From an uncultured Hyphomicrobiales bacterium (GTDB taxonomy: Bacteria > Pseudomonadota > Alphaproteobacteria > Rhizobiales > Beijerinckiaceae): a stretch of DNA of 47,250 nucleotides. A program made the position numbers and the translations under genes. Each line of letters begins with the position of its first letter. Position 1 is the first letter of the stretch. The DNA lies in assembly GCA_903902915.1 (NCBI GenBank), contig CAIUWR010000048.1, forward strand, positions 1 to 47,250. The letters are read 5' to 3'. Of this stretch, positions 17,707-27,130 are shown one piece after another. The notes under the pieces are model-generated. The model ran no database searches. It was not told the DNA's origin and saw only the letters and a list, made by a program, of their open reading frames with translations.

Positions 17707-18405
17707 TCAGCGCGCAGGCAGCAAGGGCGTCTCGCCCTCGTGAATCTGCATGTCGAACGCCGTGAGCAGCGCGGCTGTGGCTGCGTAATTGCCGAACAGC
17801 ATAACGAGATCGACCAGCTTGTTTGGCCCGAACGTTTCCTTGGCCTTTGCGAAGGTCGCAGGCGTCACCTTGTGGTCGCGCCACAGCTCCCGGCCAAACT
17901 GGATCACCAGCGCATCGGTAGGATCGAGCCCATCCAGCGGCTTGCGATTCTTGATGGCGTCCACCACCGCAGGCGGCACGCCCTCCTTGAGGCCCTCCGG
18001 CTCATGGGCGTTCCATTCGAAATAGCTGTCGAATTCGCGCGCCGTCGTCATGATCGCGATCTCGCGGATGCGCGGCGCAATGCCAGCCTCCTTGCGCAGA
18101 TAGGTGTTGATGGCGCCATGAAAGGGCGCAGTGCGGGTGCTGTACAGCTGTATGCCGCTTGGCCCCTGCAACCCGGCGATGGTCGCCCCCGGCGTGGTTC
18201 CGCGATCATAGGCCTTGCGGCCAGCGTCATCGAGATCCTCGCGCCTGGGCAGGGGCAGGCGGAACCCCGACTGGCGGTCCACATCCGCAGGCCAGTTCGC
18301 CTTGGACGTTGGAGCCGGAACGTTGGCGGGGGTTTGCGCCAGCGCACCAGCGGCGCCAAGGGCGACGGCCAGGCCAAGCGCCAGCGCATGTATTTTGAAA
18401 GTCAT
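17707..18405 (-). CDS. exported carboxymuconolactone decarboxylase family protein
   Basis: A 232-residue protein with a clear signal peptide (about 1-23, cleavage after ALA). The mature part has the all-helical CMD/AhpD-like fold. The segment REIAIMTTAREFDSYFEWNAHE matches the family core, where the usual Cys-x-x-Cys-x-His of AhpD is replaced by Glu-Trp-Asn-Ala-His, so peroxidase activity is unlikely. The reaction is unknown. It is a single gene, with the palindromic element of 18501-18652 about 95 bp upstream of its start. Confidence 0.85.
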   Translation of the reverse strand: MTFKIHALALGLAVALGAAGALAQTPANVPAPTSKANWPADVDRQSGFRLPLPRREDLDDAGRKAYDRGTTPGATIAGLQGPSGIQLYSTRTAPFHGAINTYLRKEAGIAPRIREIAIMTTAREFDSYFEWNAHEPEGLKEGVPPAVVDAIKNRKPLDGLDPTDALVIQFGRELWRDHKVTPATFAKAKETFGPNKLVDLVMLFGNYAATAALLTAFDMQIHEGETPLLPAR

Positions 18406-18500
18406 GGTTTCCTCCGATTTGTTATGCCGCCATTATCGACTGTGACGGCTGCGGACCGCAAGTGCGGTTTGCGCGGAGGAAAACCAAGAGGCCGCCCGAG

Positions 18501-18652
18501 GCTAGAGCGGCATCCGATCATGTTGTAACGAACCCGGGAGGGACGACGTCCCGTCGTCCACATCGGGCAGGGCGACGAGACGTCGCCCTGCCCGTGTTCG
18601 TCATGTCATGCTGTCGCCAGTTCCATGGAAATTGATCGGATACTGCTCTAGC
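18501..18652. repeat. 152-bp palindromic, MITE-like intergenic element
   Basis: Terminal inverted repeats GCTAGAGCGGCATCCGATCA (18501-18520) and the complement of 18633-18652 match at 18 of 20 positions. Inside, ACGAAC (18528-18533) can pair with GTTCGT (18596-18601). That stem encloses two perfect hairpins: an 8-bp stem at 18541-18559 and a 14-bp stem with a three-base loop at 18564-18594. It fills the space between hisG and the CMD-family gene and contains no open frame. CTAGAGC-type ends recall dispersed intergenic repeats of Hyphomicrobiales. As RNA it would fold into a multi-hairpin structure just after hisG. Confidence 0.75.
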
Positions 18653-18658
18653 CGCCTC

Positions 18659-19636
18659 TCAACCGATGCGGGCGGCCAGCTTCTCGTAAAGCGCGTTATG
18701 GGCGCTGAACAAATAGTCGAGCGCGCTGACGCTGACATGGTCGGCGCCGTTTTCGACAAGCCATTCGGAAAGGCCAGCCACTTGCTTCGCCGGACAGATG
18801 AGCCGCAGCGGGCCGTCCTTGGCGAAGCCGAAAAGGGCGCGGGCGCCGAAACGGGTCTCCGCCTCGCTGGCCAGTTCCTGCGGCTTTGGCACCAGAGCGC
18901 GGACCTGACGGGAGGTGCGGGCGTCCTCCTCCGCCGAAATGCGCGACAGAATGGTGCGGGCCACCGCACGGGCGGCAGGGCTCCAGTCAGCGCAGACCGA
19001 AGCGACCAGATTGGCCTCGGACCGCAGCATCACGCCATCGTCCAGCACCTTGAGCGCATTGGCCTGCAAGGTCGCCCCGGTTGTGGTGATGTCGACGATC
19101 AGCTCGGCTTGCCCAGCCGCAGGCGCGCCTTCGGTGGCGCCGAGCGACTCGACGATGCGGTAATCGGTGACGCCATTGGCCGCGAAGAAGGCGCGGGTCA
19201 GGTTCACATATTTGGTCGCCACCCGCATGCGGGCGCCGCGCCGCGCGTGAAAGGCGGCGGCGACGTCTTCAAGGTCGGCCATGGTGCGCACGTCGATCCA
19301 GGCCTCGGGCACGGCGACGATGACGTTGGCGTGGCCGAAACCCAGCGGGGTCAGAAATTCGATCTTCGCGGCGGGGTCGGCGAGCTGCTCGCGCACCAGA
19401 TCCTCCCCCGTGACGCCCATATGGGCTGCGCCGGAGGCGAGTTGCTGCACGATTTCGGAGGCCGAGAGAAAGGCCACCTCGACGCCCGGCAGTTCGGCCA
19501 GCGATCCGCGATAGTCGCGCGCGCCGCGTCCCTGCACCACCGTGAGGCCCGCGCGCTTGAAGAAATTATTGGCGTTCTCCTGCAACCGCCCCTTGGAGGG
19601 GACGGCGAGAACGAGGGTCTGGGTTTCGCCGCTCAC
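18659..19636 (-). CDS. hisG: ATP phosphoribosyltransferase catalytic subunit
   Basis: First enzyme of histidine synthesis, joining ATP and PRPP; the main point of feedback control by histidine. The 325-residue protein shows [13 protein letters not shown] at the N-terminus and the PRPP-binding loop [13 protein letters not shown] in the middle. A C-terminal extension makes it longer than the short HisG of other hisZ-containing bacteria, as in Rhizobiales. The start is a GTG overlapping the hisZ stop by four bases (GTGA), so translation is coupled to hisZ, the partner it requires. The gene ends seven bases before the palindromic element. Confidence 0.95.
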   Translation of the reverse strand: MSGETQTLVLAVPSKGRLQENANNFFKRAGLTVVQGRGARDYRGSLAELPGVEVAFLSASEIVQQLASGAAHMGVTGEDLVREQLADPAAKIEFLTPLGFGHANVIVAVPEAWIDVRTMADLEDVAAAFHARRGARMRVATKYVNLTRAFFAANGVTDYRIVESLGATEGAPAAGQAELIVDITTTGATLQANALKVLDDGVMLRSEANLVASVCADWSPAARAVARTILSRISAEEDARTSRQVRALVPKPQELASEAETRFGARALFGFAKDGPLRLICPAKQVAGLSEWLVENGADHVSVSALDYLFSAHNALYEKLAARIG

Positions 19637-20778
19637 GCCTTCACTCCGTCAGCAAAGAGCCGATCACACCAGATCGCGGCGCCCACGGCGGGGATGTCCC
19701 CGGCGGCGCCAAGCCTGCGCAACAAGCCGTCATATCGCCCGCCGCCGACCACGGGCCGTCCCGGTTCGCCATCGGGCCTGTGCGCCTCGAAGACGAAGCC
19801 GGTGTAATAATCGAGGTTGCGGCCGAAATTCGCGGCGAAGGCGAGGCTCGACACATCGAGCCCGCGCGCGGCGATGAAGCCCAGACGCGCATCGAAGGCG
19901 TCGAGCGCGGCGCCCAGATCAAGCTTCGCGTCCTGCGCCAGCGCGCGCAGGGCCGCCGAGGCCTTGTCGGGGTCGCCGCCGACGCCAAGGAAGCGTTCCA
20001 GCACCGCGCGCTTCTCGGCGCTGATCCCGGCGCTCGACTTCATGGCCGCCTGTTCGAGGAAGCGGTCGGCGATTTCGCCAGCGCTGCGCCCGCCCACCGA
20101 CGAGATGCCCGCAATGGACAGAAGATCCTCAACCAGCGCGCGCGCGCCCTTTTTGTCGACGCCTTCCAGCGCCGCCAGAACGCCCGAATGATCGGTGGCC
20201 GCGCCATGGGCGGCGGGCGCAAGCAGAAGGCCGAGATTTTCGCTGCGCATATGGCCACGCCTGATGCGCCGCACCCAGGCGTTGGGCAGATCGAGCGCGG
20301 ACAGAAGCGCGGTGAAGAGGCCCGCATCCCCAAGGCTCACCTTGAGGGAGCCGCAGCCCGCGCCCTGCGCCGCTTCCAGCGCCAGCGTCAGAATCTCCGC
20401 ATCGGCCGCCTCGCGATCCATGCGGCCGAAACTTTCGATGCCAGCCTGCACGAATTCATTGGGTCCGCCCGGCCGCTGCCGGAACACGGGGCCAAGATAG
20501 GAGAAGGAGGCTACGCTTCCGGCCTGCGGCGAAGCCAGATAGGCCCGGCTGACGGGGATGGTATATTCGGGACGCAGGCACAGTTCTTCGCCGTCGGCGC
20601 CGGCGGTGAGGAAAATGCGGGCGCGAATGTCTTCGCCCGCCAGATCCAGAAACACATCGGCGGGCTGGAGAATCGGCGGCTCGGCGCGCGCATGCCCGGC
20701 CCGCGTCAGATGGGCGATGATCGCCCCCTGTCGCGTCGTCATGTCCATCTGGCCTGCCTGTTCCGTCGTGCTGGTCAC
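19633..20778 (-). CDS. hisZ: ATP phosphoribosyltransferase regulatory subunit
   Basis: A HisRS-like paralogue without aminoacylation function that binds HisG and is needed for its activity. The 381-residue protein keeps the class II synthetase fold ([28 protein letters not shown], and [12 protein letters not shown] near the C-terminal end) but lacks the anticodon-binding domain of true HisRS. It lies between hisS and hisG on one strand, 85 bp after hisS, the usual alphaproteobacterial order. Met11 could be an alternative start. Confidence 0.93.
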   Translation of the reverse strand: MTSTTEQAGQMDMTTRQGAIIAHLTRAGHARAEPPILQPADVFLDLAGEDIRARIFLTAGADGEELCLRPEYTIPVSRAYLASPQAGSVASFSYLGPVFRQRPGGPNEFVQAGIESFGRMDREAADAEILTLALEAAQGAGCGSLKVSLGDAGLFTALLSALDLPNAWVRRIRRGHMRSENLGLLLAPAAHGAATDHSGVLAALEGVDKKGARALVEDLLSIAGISSVGGRSAGEIADRFLEQAAMKSSAGISAEKRAVLERFLGVGGDPDKASAALRALAQDAKLDLGAALDAFDARLGFIAARGLDVSSLAFAANFGRNLDYYTGFVFEAHRPDGEPGRPVVGGGRYDGLLRRLGAAGDIPAVGAAIWCDRLFADGVKA

Positions 20779-20863
20779 GGGAATCCCTCAAATGAGCGCC
20801 CTTCTTTAGCAAGCAGCGCAAGCGAGGGCGACACGAATCGCTCAGAAGGGTGAACGAAGCCCC

Positions 20864-22357
20864 TTAGACATGTCGCGACAGCACCTCGCGCACTGCCTCC
20901 ACAAGGCCAGTCTCCGGCACGGCGAACTGGGCGCGCTGGCGCAGTTCCAGATAATCCGCGCGATCCTTGGTGGAGGCGGCGAGCTCCGCGCCCAGGATCA
21001 GATCGCGGATGGTCGCCTCGCCCTTGTCCCGCTCGTTCGAACCTTGAATGACCGCGCAGGGCGAGCCGCGACGGTCGGCGTATTTCAGCTGGGCGTTCAT
21101 GCCCGCCGACCCCAGATAAAGCTCGGCGCGAACGCCCGCCGCGCGCAGATCGCTGACCATTTTCTGGTAGCGGGGCATCTGGTCGCGGTCGAGCACCAGC
21201 ACCACCACGGGGCCGCGCAGGTTGCGGCCCGAGACCAGCGGGCTGTTCATGGCGCGCAGGGCCGAGACGAGGCGCGAGACGCCGATGGAAAAGCCGGTGG
21301 CGGGCACAGGCTCGCCCCGGAAGCGCGCCACGAGGCCGTCATACCGGCCCCCGCCCCCAACAGAGCCGAAACGCATCGGGCGGCCATGCTCGTCCTTCAC
21401 CTCGAAGGTGAGTTCGGCCTCATAGACCGGGCCGGTGTAATATTCGAGGCCGCGCACCACGGCGGGGTCGATCAGGATGCGGCCGTCATAGCCCGCCGCC
21501 GTGAACAGATCCGCCATGTCGCGCAATTCGGCGACGCCCTCCTGCCCCCGCGCGGAGGCGCCAACGGCTTCGGAGAGATTGGCCAGCGTCGCGGCGTTGG
21601 TGGAGGCGCGGGCGGCGGTGAAGGCCAGAATGCGCTCCACGGCGCTGGCGGCGAGGTCAGCGCCGCGCGTGAAATCGCCCGACTCGTCCTTGCGGCCGGG
21701 GCCGAGCAACATGCGGACCCCATCGGCGCCGAGGCGATCCAGCTTGTCGATGGCGCGCAGCACGATGAGCTTTTGCGCCCCCCTGCCCTCGCCCTCGAGG
21801 CCAGCGGCTTCCAGCACGCCGTCGAGCACCTTGCGGTTATTGACCTTGATGACGAAATCGCTGCGCCCGATGCCCAGCTTCTCCAGCGTGTCGGCGGCCA
21901 TCATGCAGATTTCCGCGTCGGCGGCGACCGAGGCCGAGCCCACGGTGTCGGCGTCAAACTGCATGAACTGGCGGAAGCGGCCCGGGCCGGGCTTCTCGTT
22001 GCGGAACACCCAGCCCATGCGATAGCTGCGATAGGGCTTGGCGAGCTTGTCGTAATGCTCGGCCACATAGCGCGCCAGCGGGGCGGTCAGGTCATAGCGC
22101 AGCGACAGCCATTGCTCGTCATCGTCCTGAAAAGAGAAGACGCCCTCGTTGGGCCGGTCCTGATCGGGCAGGAACTTCCCCAGCGCTTCGGTGTATTCGA
22201 CGAAGGGCGTCTCCACCGCCTCGAAGCCATAAAGCTCATAGGAGGCCCGGATGGCGTCCAGCATGAGATTGGTCGCCCCAAGCTCCGCCGGTCCACGATC
22301 AGCGAAACCACGCGGCAGACGCGCCTTGACGGTGGAGGGAGTGGATGTGTCGGTCAT
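20864..22357 (-). CDS. hisS: histidyl-tRNA synthetase
   Basis: Class II aminoacyl-tRNA synthetase (497 residues) charging tRNA-His. Visible signatures are [16 protein letters not shown], motif 2 [18 protein letters not shown], the histidine-A peptide region [11 protein letters not shown] and a glycine-rich motif 3 area ([11 protein letters not shown]), followed by an anticodon-binding domain ([16 protein letters not shown] onward). Motif 2 reads FMQ where canonical bacterial enzymes usually have FHQ. This suggests the divergent alphaproteobacterial HisRS that recognises tRNA-His without a G-1:C73 pair; the tRNA-His at 35362 fits that type. First gene of the hisS-hisZ-hisG operon. Confidence 0.96.
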   Translation of the reverse strand: MTDTSTPSTVKARLPRGFADRGPAELGATNLMLDAIRASYELYGFEAVETPFVEYTEALGKFLPDQDRPNEGVFSFQDDDEQWLSLRYDLTAPLARYVAEHYDKLAKPYRSYRMGWVFRNEKPGPGRFRQFMQFDADTVGSASVAADAEICMMAADTLEKLGIGRSDFVIKVNNRKVLDGVLEAAGLEGEGRGAQKLIVLRAIDKLDRLGADGVRMLLGPGRKDESGDFTRGADLAASAVERILAFTAARASTNAATLANLSEAVGASARGQEGVAELRDMADLFTAAGYDGRILIDPAVVRGLEYYTGPVYEAELTFEVKDEHGRPMRFGSVGGGGRYDGLVARFRGEPVPATGFSIGVSRLVSALRAMNSPLVSGRNLRGPVVVLVLDRDQMPRYQKMVSDLRAAGVRAELYLGSAGMNAQLKYADRRGSPCAVIQGSNERDKGEATIRDLILGAELAASTKDRADYLELRQRAQFAVPETGLVEAVREVLSRHV

Positions 22358-22493
22358 GAGTTCCGCGCCATTTCAAAAGGTGCGCGTGTCTTACGAGGGG
22401 GCGGGCCGGGGGGCAAGGGCGGGCCGCCCCACGCCGTCCTTCCGCTGCGACGGCCGCGCACTGGCCTCGCGCTGGAAATGAGCTGAGTTTCGG

Positions 22494-22523
22494 TTGACAA
22501 TAAGAATGTTTCTTTTTTATTAA
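22494..22523 (+). promoter_or_regulatory. sigma70-type promoter of the autotransporter gene
   Basis: A perfect -35 TTGACA (22494-22499) and a -10-like TATTAA (22518-22523) are separated by 18 bases, within a locally T-rich tract. The gene start is 40 bases further on. The contrast with the GC-rich surroundings makes this one of the clearest promoters in the window. Confidence 0.65.
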
Positions 22524-22562
22524 TTTTTGAAAGATTTGTCTTTTTTTGAGAGATTCCAGATC

Positions 22563-25500
22563 ATGGTCAATGGTTTCATGCTTCGCCGCAACGCCCGGGG
22601 ATTCGCCTTTGCAGATCGCGGCGAGGATCGGGGGGCTGGGCATCCCGCCGTGATCGCGGTCTGCCAGGCGCAGGCCCGCCGGCTGGCGCAGCGGGGGCTT
22701 CTGGCGAGCCTGCTGTGCGGCGCGGCCCTCCTGATGGGCAGCGATGGGGCTCTGGCTGCGGCCTGCACCTTTCCTCCTCTGACGCTGGCGCAGAACGCGA
22801 CTTGCGATGGCCTGACGGTGAACAACGGGCAGAACGGGACGGTTGATAACAGCGGCGCGATCACGACGACCGGCGAAGTAAGCGCGGTCGATAACTCCGG
22901 AACGATTACGCAGCTCAATAATAGCGGAAGCATCAGCGCTCCGGGTTGGTATGGCGTGTATAATCATACCAGTGGCGTGATTGGCATACTAACCAACAGC
23001 GGGACGATTACGGGAACGGAGAATTCGGGCGCCCCGACTGCGGGAGTTTATAATGAAGGAACAATCTCCAATTTGACCAATAATGCAGGTGCAAAAATAT
23101 TTGCTTATGAGGGCGTTATAAATAGCGCCACTGGAACCATCACCACATTGACCAACGATGGCGAAATTTCCGGTTCGCTTACACAGCCGAATGTGCAGGC
23201 GATCAGAAATTATGGAACGATCGGGTCGTTAACGAACAGGGGCACGATAACTTCGGGATACAAGGGTGTTGCTAATGAAAACACATTGACACTTTTAGAT
23301 AATTTTGGAAGCATTTTGTCGGTAGACAGCGCGGTCCAGAATAATGTTTCTCTGCCTACACTCATAAATGAACAATCAGGGACGATAAGCGGCAGTTTTG
23401 GTTTCTATAATAACGGAACTGTCGATACATTGACTAATTACGGAACAATTCGCGGCAAGACGTCGGTCGGTATTGTTCAGGATAACCAGGCAGGCATGGA
23501 TCCAAGTACAAGAATCATAAAAAAATTATACAACTACGGGACCATCGCCGGGGTGGCGGACGGAATTGATAATTATGTCAATCTTGGAGATGTCTATAAT
23601 TATTCGAACGCCACGATCTCTGGTGGCGACGAAGGTTTGTACAATGCGGGCAAAATCGCCAATATCATTAACAATGGATCGATCTCTGGCTCAAATGCGA
23701 ATACAGGCTGGAACCCGGGCAGTTACGTCGGCTATGGAGTCTACAACGAGCCCAACGCCAGCATAACCTCCATCACCAACAAGGGCTCCATCACAGGCTA
23801 CAATTTCAGCATTTACAACGGCGGCTCCATCGGCACCCTCACCAATGGCCAGGGCGGCAATGGCGCGTCAGCCGAAACCAAAGCGCTGACCTATAAAGGC
23901 GCTCTGCCAAGCAGTTATTTCATCTATGTCAGCTCCGCCACACACTATGGCCAGACTTTCTTCACAAGCCCCACAGGCAGCATGACCTTCGGGGTGGACA
24001 GCGGCTCCACCCTCGCTGCCGGAACCTACCTGAGCGTGATAACCGGCCTGACTTCCTCCTATGCAAGCGCAGTGTCGGGCACATTGAACGGGTACACCTG
24101 GAGCTTCGGCCTTCATGCTGGCTCGGCCAATATCTGGGATCTCGTGGTCACCGCTCCCGCTCAAACTCCAACTCCCACTCCCACTCCCATTTCCACAGAC
24201 ATCATCAACTCTTCCGGCAATGCGCAAAGCCAGCTCGGCTCGTCCCTGAACCGGGTGTTCGCGGGCGGCACGCTAACGCTGAGCGCGGATGAAACCGGTT
24301 TATTCGCCATCAAATCCTTGGGCGGCAAGCTGGACCCCAATGGTGGAACATACGCGCTGAGCGGGGTCATTTCGGACGACGCCAGCATCGCAGGAAACCC
24401 CGGCGCGCTCACCATCACCGGCGGCAATGGCGGCAAGGTGATCCTCACCGGCAACAACACCTATACCGGCACGACGGCCATCAATTCGGGCGTGACCGTG
24501 CAAGTCGGCGCGGGCGGAACCACTGGCTCGCTCGGCGGCGGCGCGGTCGTCGATAATGGAATCCTGATCTTCAACCGCTCCGACGCCGTGACCGTGGCTA
24601 ACGCCATCTCCGGATCGGGCAAGGTGGTTCAGTCAGGCGCAGGCCCCCTGTCCCTGACCGGCGTCAACAGCTATGCCGCCATTGAAAATAGAACGTCCAT
24701 CGACACCCTCTACAACTACAAGGGCGGGACCACGGCGCCGGTTCAGTATTCCGGCGCGCTGCCCTCGAACTATTTCATCTATGTGACCTCCGCCACCCAA
24801 TATGGCCAGATCGCGTTCAGCGGCGCGCCCGCGGGCGCCATGACGTTCGACATCGCCGCTGGCTCCACGCTGACCCGTGGCGTCTATGCACATGTGGTGA
24901 CAGGCATCGGCTCCAGCGCCTTCACGGCGATGAAAGGGCTCTATGGCGGCTGGAAATGGTCCCTGCTCTCGGCAGGCGCGCCAAACGATTGGAACCTTGT
25001 GATCGCCGCCACCTCTCCCTCCGCCGACAACACCCGCACGGCGCTCGTCGCCAATGCGGCGACACTGCGCAACACGCTCAACGCCCGCACCACGATCATC
25101 GCGGGGACGATGGATTATGACTGCGCCACCTTTGACGCTTACGGCCTCTGCCTGTCCTTCCAGGCCCGCTACACCGCCATGGACAGCGTCAAGGACGGCG
25201 CGGGCGTACTGACCGCCAGCTACCGTCTGGCGCCGAACCTGCGACTGGGCGGCTTCATCGACTACAGCGTCTCGCGACAGGATCCGGCGGGCCTCAAGTT
25301 CGGGGACGCGCAGCCCATCTTCGGCGCCTTCCTCGGCTATGGCGAGCCGCTCGGCCTGCAAGCCAAAATCTCCGCCGCCGTGAATACGGGACATGTCACC
25401 GTCACCCGCAGCAACAGCCTGCCGGATACGGAGCCCGGCTCCGGCAAGGCGAGCCTCAACACCTATGCCATCGCGGGCGAGCTCGGCTGGGCTGTCGCAC

Positions 25501-25949
25501 TGGGCGGCTCCACAGTCGCAACCCCCTACGGCGGCTTGCGCGTGACCAACGCCAGCCGGGGCGCCTATGGGGAAAGCAAGGTGGTGGATGTGGTCGATTT
25601 TCCGATCTCCTACGCGACCTATAGCCAGCGCCTGACGACCGCCACGGCTGGCCTGCGGCTCATGGGCCAGCTTTCCGATCAGGTGGGCTATCAGCTGGGC
25701 CTGGGCGGCGAATATGATCTGGCGCACAACGCAAACAATTACACCGGAACCAGCGCCATCCCGGGCCTCTTGAGTTTCGACCTCCCCAATGACGGAACGT
25801 CGAACCGCTTCCGCGCCATAGGATCGGCGGACCTATTCTATCAGATCGACAGGACTCAACGTCTCACCGCCAACGTCTCGCTGCGCGGTCAGGCTTACAG
25901 CAGCCAGGCCGCCGTAAGCGTCATGGCCGGCTACCAGACGGCGTTCTGA
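22563..25949 (+). CDS. autotransporter with repetitive passenger and outer-membrane barrel
   Basis: Type Va secretion protein of 1128 residues. An extended signal peptide of about 65 residues ends at GALAA. A passenger follows with many degenerate repeats of the NSGTIT / NNGTIS kind (about 75-440), predicted to form a beta-helix. Then come a first 'GALPSSYFIYV' module, a Pro-Thr linker (PTPTPTP), a passenger-associated transport repeat (VILTGNNTYTGTTAINSG), a second copy of the module and a C-terminal beta-barrel (about 840-1128) ending in the expected Phe. The ATG at 22563 is chosen over a TTG at 22527. The repeat region is richer in A+T than the barrel. The role, perhaps adhesion, is unknown. 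Confidence 0.88.
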   Translation: MVNGFMLRRNARGFAFADRGEDRGAGHPAVIAVCQAQARRLAQRGLLASLLCGAALLMGSDGALAAACTFPPLTLAQNATCDGLTVNNGQNGTVDNSGAITTTGEVSAVDNSGTITQLNNSGSISAPGWYGVYNHTSGVIGILTNSGTITGTENSGAPTAGVYNEGTISNLTNNAGAKIFAYEGVINSATGTITTLTNDGEISGSLTQPNVQAIRNYGTIGSLTNRGTITSGYKGVANENTLTLLDNFGSILSVDSAVQNNVSLPTLINEQSGTISGSFGFYNNGTVDTLTNYGTIRGKTSVGIVQDNQAGMDPSTRIIKKLYNYGTIAGVADGIDNYVNLGDVYNYSNATISGGDEGLYNAGKIANIINNGSISGSNANTGWNPGSYVGYGVYNEPNASITSITNKGSITGYNFSIYNGGSIGTLTNGQGGNGASAETKALTYKGALPSSYFIYVSSATHYGQTFFTSPTGSMTFGVDSGSTLAAGTYLSVITGLTSSYASAVSGTLNGYTWSFGLHAGSANIWDLVVTAPAQTPTPTPTPISTDIINSSGNAQSQLGSSLNRVFAGGTLTLSADETGLFAIKSLGGKLDPNGGTYALSGVISDDASIAGNPGALTITGGNGGKVILTGNNTYTGTTAINSGVTVQVGAGGTTGSLGGGAVVDNGILIFNRSDAVTVANAISGSGKVVQSGAGPLSLTGVNSYAAIENRTSIDTLYNYKGGTTAPVQYSGALPSNYFIYVTSATQYGQIAFSGAPAGAMTFDIAAGSTLTRGVYAHVVTGIGSSAFTAMKGLYGGWKWSLLSAGAPNDWNLVIAATSPSADNTRTALVANAATLRNTLNARTTIIAGTMDYDCATFDAYGLCLSFQARYTAMDSVKDGAGVLTASYRLAPNLRLGGFIDYSVSRQDPAGLKFGDAQPIFGAFLGYGEPLGLQAKISAAVNTGHVTVTRSNSLPDTEPGSGKASLNTYAIAGELGWAVALGGSTVATPYGGLRVTNASRGAYGESKVVDVVDFPISYATYSQRLTTATAGLRLMGQLSDQVGYQLGLGGEYDLAHNANNYTGTSAIPGLLSFDLPNDGTSNRFRAIGSADLFYQIDRTQRLTANVSLRGQAYSSQAAVSVMAGYQTAF
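23889..24153 (+). repeat. autotransporter module, copy 1
   Basis: Encodes about 88 residues beginning YKGALPSSYFIYV and ending IWDLVVTA. The same pattern recurs at 24744-25008 (QYSGALPSNYFIYV to WNLVI). Both are preceded by SI-x-TL-x-N and a Gly-Gly, so the repeated unit starts a little upstream. Confidence 0.75.
24744..25008 (+). repeat. autotransporter module, copy 2
   Basis: Second copy of the module at 23889-24153, shared landmarks being GALPS-x-YFIYV, SAT-x-YGQ, G-x-MTF and W-x-LV. It directly precedes the segment leading into the barrel and interrupts what looks like a passenger-associated transport repeat (PLSLTGVNSY). Confidence 0.75.
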
Positions 25950-25985
25950 GGCGAAGGGACAAACGGGCGCATGGGCCTCAACACC

Positions 25986-26050
25986 CCATGCCGCCCAATA
26001 AACTCCAGCAACAGTGGTTGAACAACTCAGGCGCTTGCCAATAAAGCGCG
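25986..26050 (-). pseudogene. decayed 3' fragment of an alpha/beta hydrolase
   Basis: About 65 bp matching the 3' end of the hydrolase gene at 30189-30254, with seven mismatches and one single-base gap. Translated on the minus strand it gives ALYWQAPELFNHC, then after a one-base shift LLEFIGRHGV. The intact gene encodes ALYWEAPEVFNAC and VLAFIGRHGIK. No start or upstream domain can be traced, so this is a relic, probably of a former duplicate. Confidence 0.75.
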
Positions 26051-26187
26051 AGGGGCGGGCGGAGCGCGGGGATTAGGGCGGAAGCCAACCGAGCCTCAAG
26101 CGCGACCGCTTCACACGATTGTCGCAAAGTGACGTCAATGTGATGGTTCCGTTTCCAAATCCAACATAAAATGCAAGTTTCAGGAAT

Positions 26188-27009
26188 ATGATGACCGACC
26201 CGCAGGTTAGCGGCTCAATCCCCCAGAGCCCGCTGGCGATCAAGGCTCTCCTGCTTGGCGACCGGCTTGATACGGCGGGGCTTGAGCGTAAGGATATGAT
26301 CGCCGCGACGCCGTTCGCGTTTCGGATCGGGCTTAGCGGATTTGTGGCCTTGTTCCGCTATGGCGCCGTCGTATTCTCCGGCCTGAGCCACGAGGAAGAA
26401 AAAGCCCTTCTTGAAAGCCTGCTCCCGCGGATCACCGGAAAGCTGAGCGCCTATGAAGAGGAAACGGCGCAGATCATTCCCGGCTCGGATGATCAGAATG
26501 ACCAGGTTCCGCCCGGCGGCCCGATCCATTTGCGTGCGCTTGAGCCTGAGCGCGTGCTGGTCATTGCGGACGTGCTGGCCAAAAGCGTCGCTCTTGCGCA
26601 TTATGAACGCCGGATCGGCGCTTTTTTCCGGGTCGTGGAACCTCTGGCCCAGACATTGGCCACCAATGGCAAGCTGCCGCGCGACCGCACGAGCATCCTC
26701 AAACTGATCGGCGAATCTCTGATCGTGTCGCACCGCATGGCCGCTCGCGTGGCGGTGGACGACAAGCCGGACATTCTGTGGGATCGCGTTGATCTTGAAC
26801 GCCTCTATGCGCGCATGGAGGACGAATATGAATTGAAGGAACGCGCAACCACGCTCGCCGACAAGGTGGAGACGGTTCAGAACACGGCGAGCGCGCTCAC
26901 CGATCTGATCGACGCCCAGCGGAGCCTGAGATTGGAACTGACGGTGGTTGTGCTGATCGCTGTGGAGATAGCGATCACTTTTTACGATCTCTATTTCCTG
27001 CATCGCTGA
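26188..27009 (+). CDS. RMD1/DUF155 family membrane-anchored protein
   Basis: A 273-residue protein of the RMD1 (YagE, DUF155) family, related to yeast mitochondrial proteins Rmd1, Rmd8 and Rrg8-like factors. The family core is seen in FRIGLSGFVALFRYGAVVFSGL, in RVLVIADVLAKSVALAHYE, and in the C-terminal portion ESLIVSHRMAARV and DLERLYARMEDEYELKERA. A single membrane helix lies at the C-terminus (about 247-267). The biochemical role in bacteria is not established. The start has AGGA just in front of ATGATG. PPK2 follows on the same strand 121 bp later, though I see no evidence they share a transcript. Confidence 0.85.
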   Translation: MMTDPQVSGSIPQSPLAIKALLLGDRLDTAGLERKDMIAATPFAFRIGLSGFVALFRYGAVVFSGLSHEEEKALLESLLPRITGKLSAYEEETAQIIPGSDDQNDQVPPGGPIHLRALEPERVLVIADVLAKSVALAHYERRIGAFFRVVEPLAQTLATNGKLPRDRTSILKLIGESLIVSHRMAARVAVDDKPDILWDRVDLERLYARMEDEYELKERATTLADKVETVQNTASALTDLIDAQRSLRLELTVVVLIAVEIAITFYDLYFLHR

Positions 27010-27130
27010 AGGCGCGCTCGGGTGGCCCATCGACATCTGCGACAGGTCGGATCCCCTTTTAATAAAATTGAGACAAAACCTGTTTAACACCTTGTTGCGA
27101 AGCTCTCGCCAGCCAACGGATGACGTCTCC

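Noticed and set aside
22800-23850. Possible CRISPR-like or tandem DNA repeats in the autotransporter passenger
   Set aside because: The repetition is at protein level (NSGTIT-type motifs) with variable spacing and diverged codons, inside one open frame.
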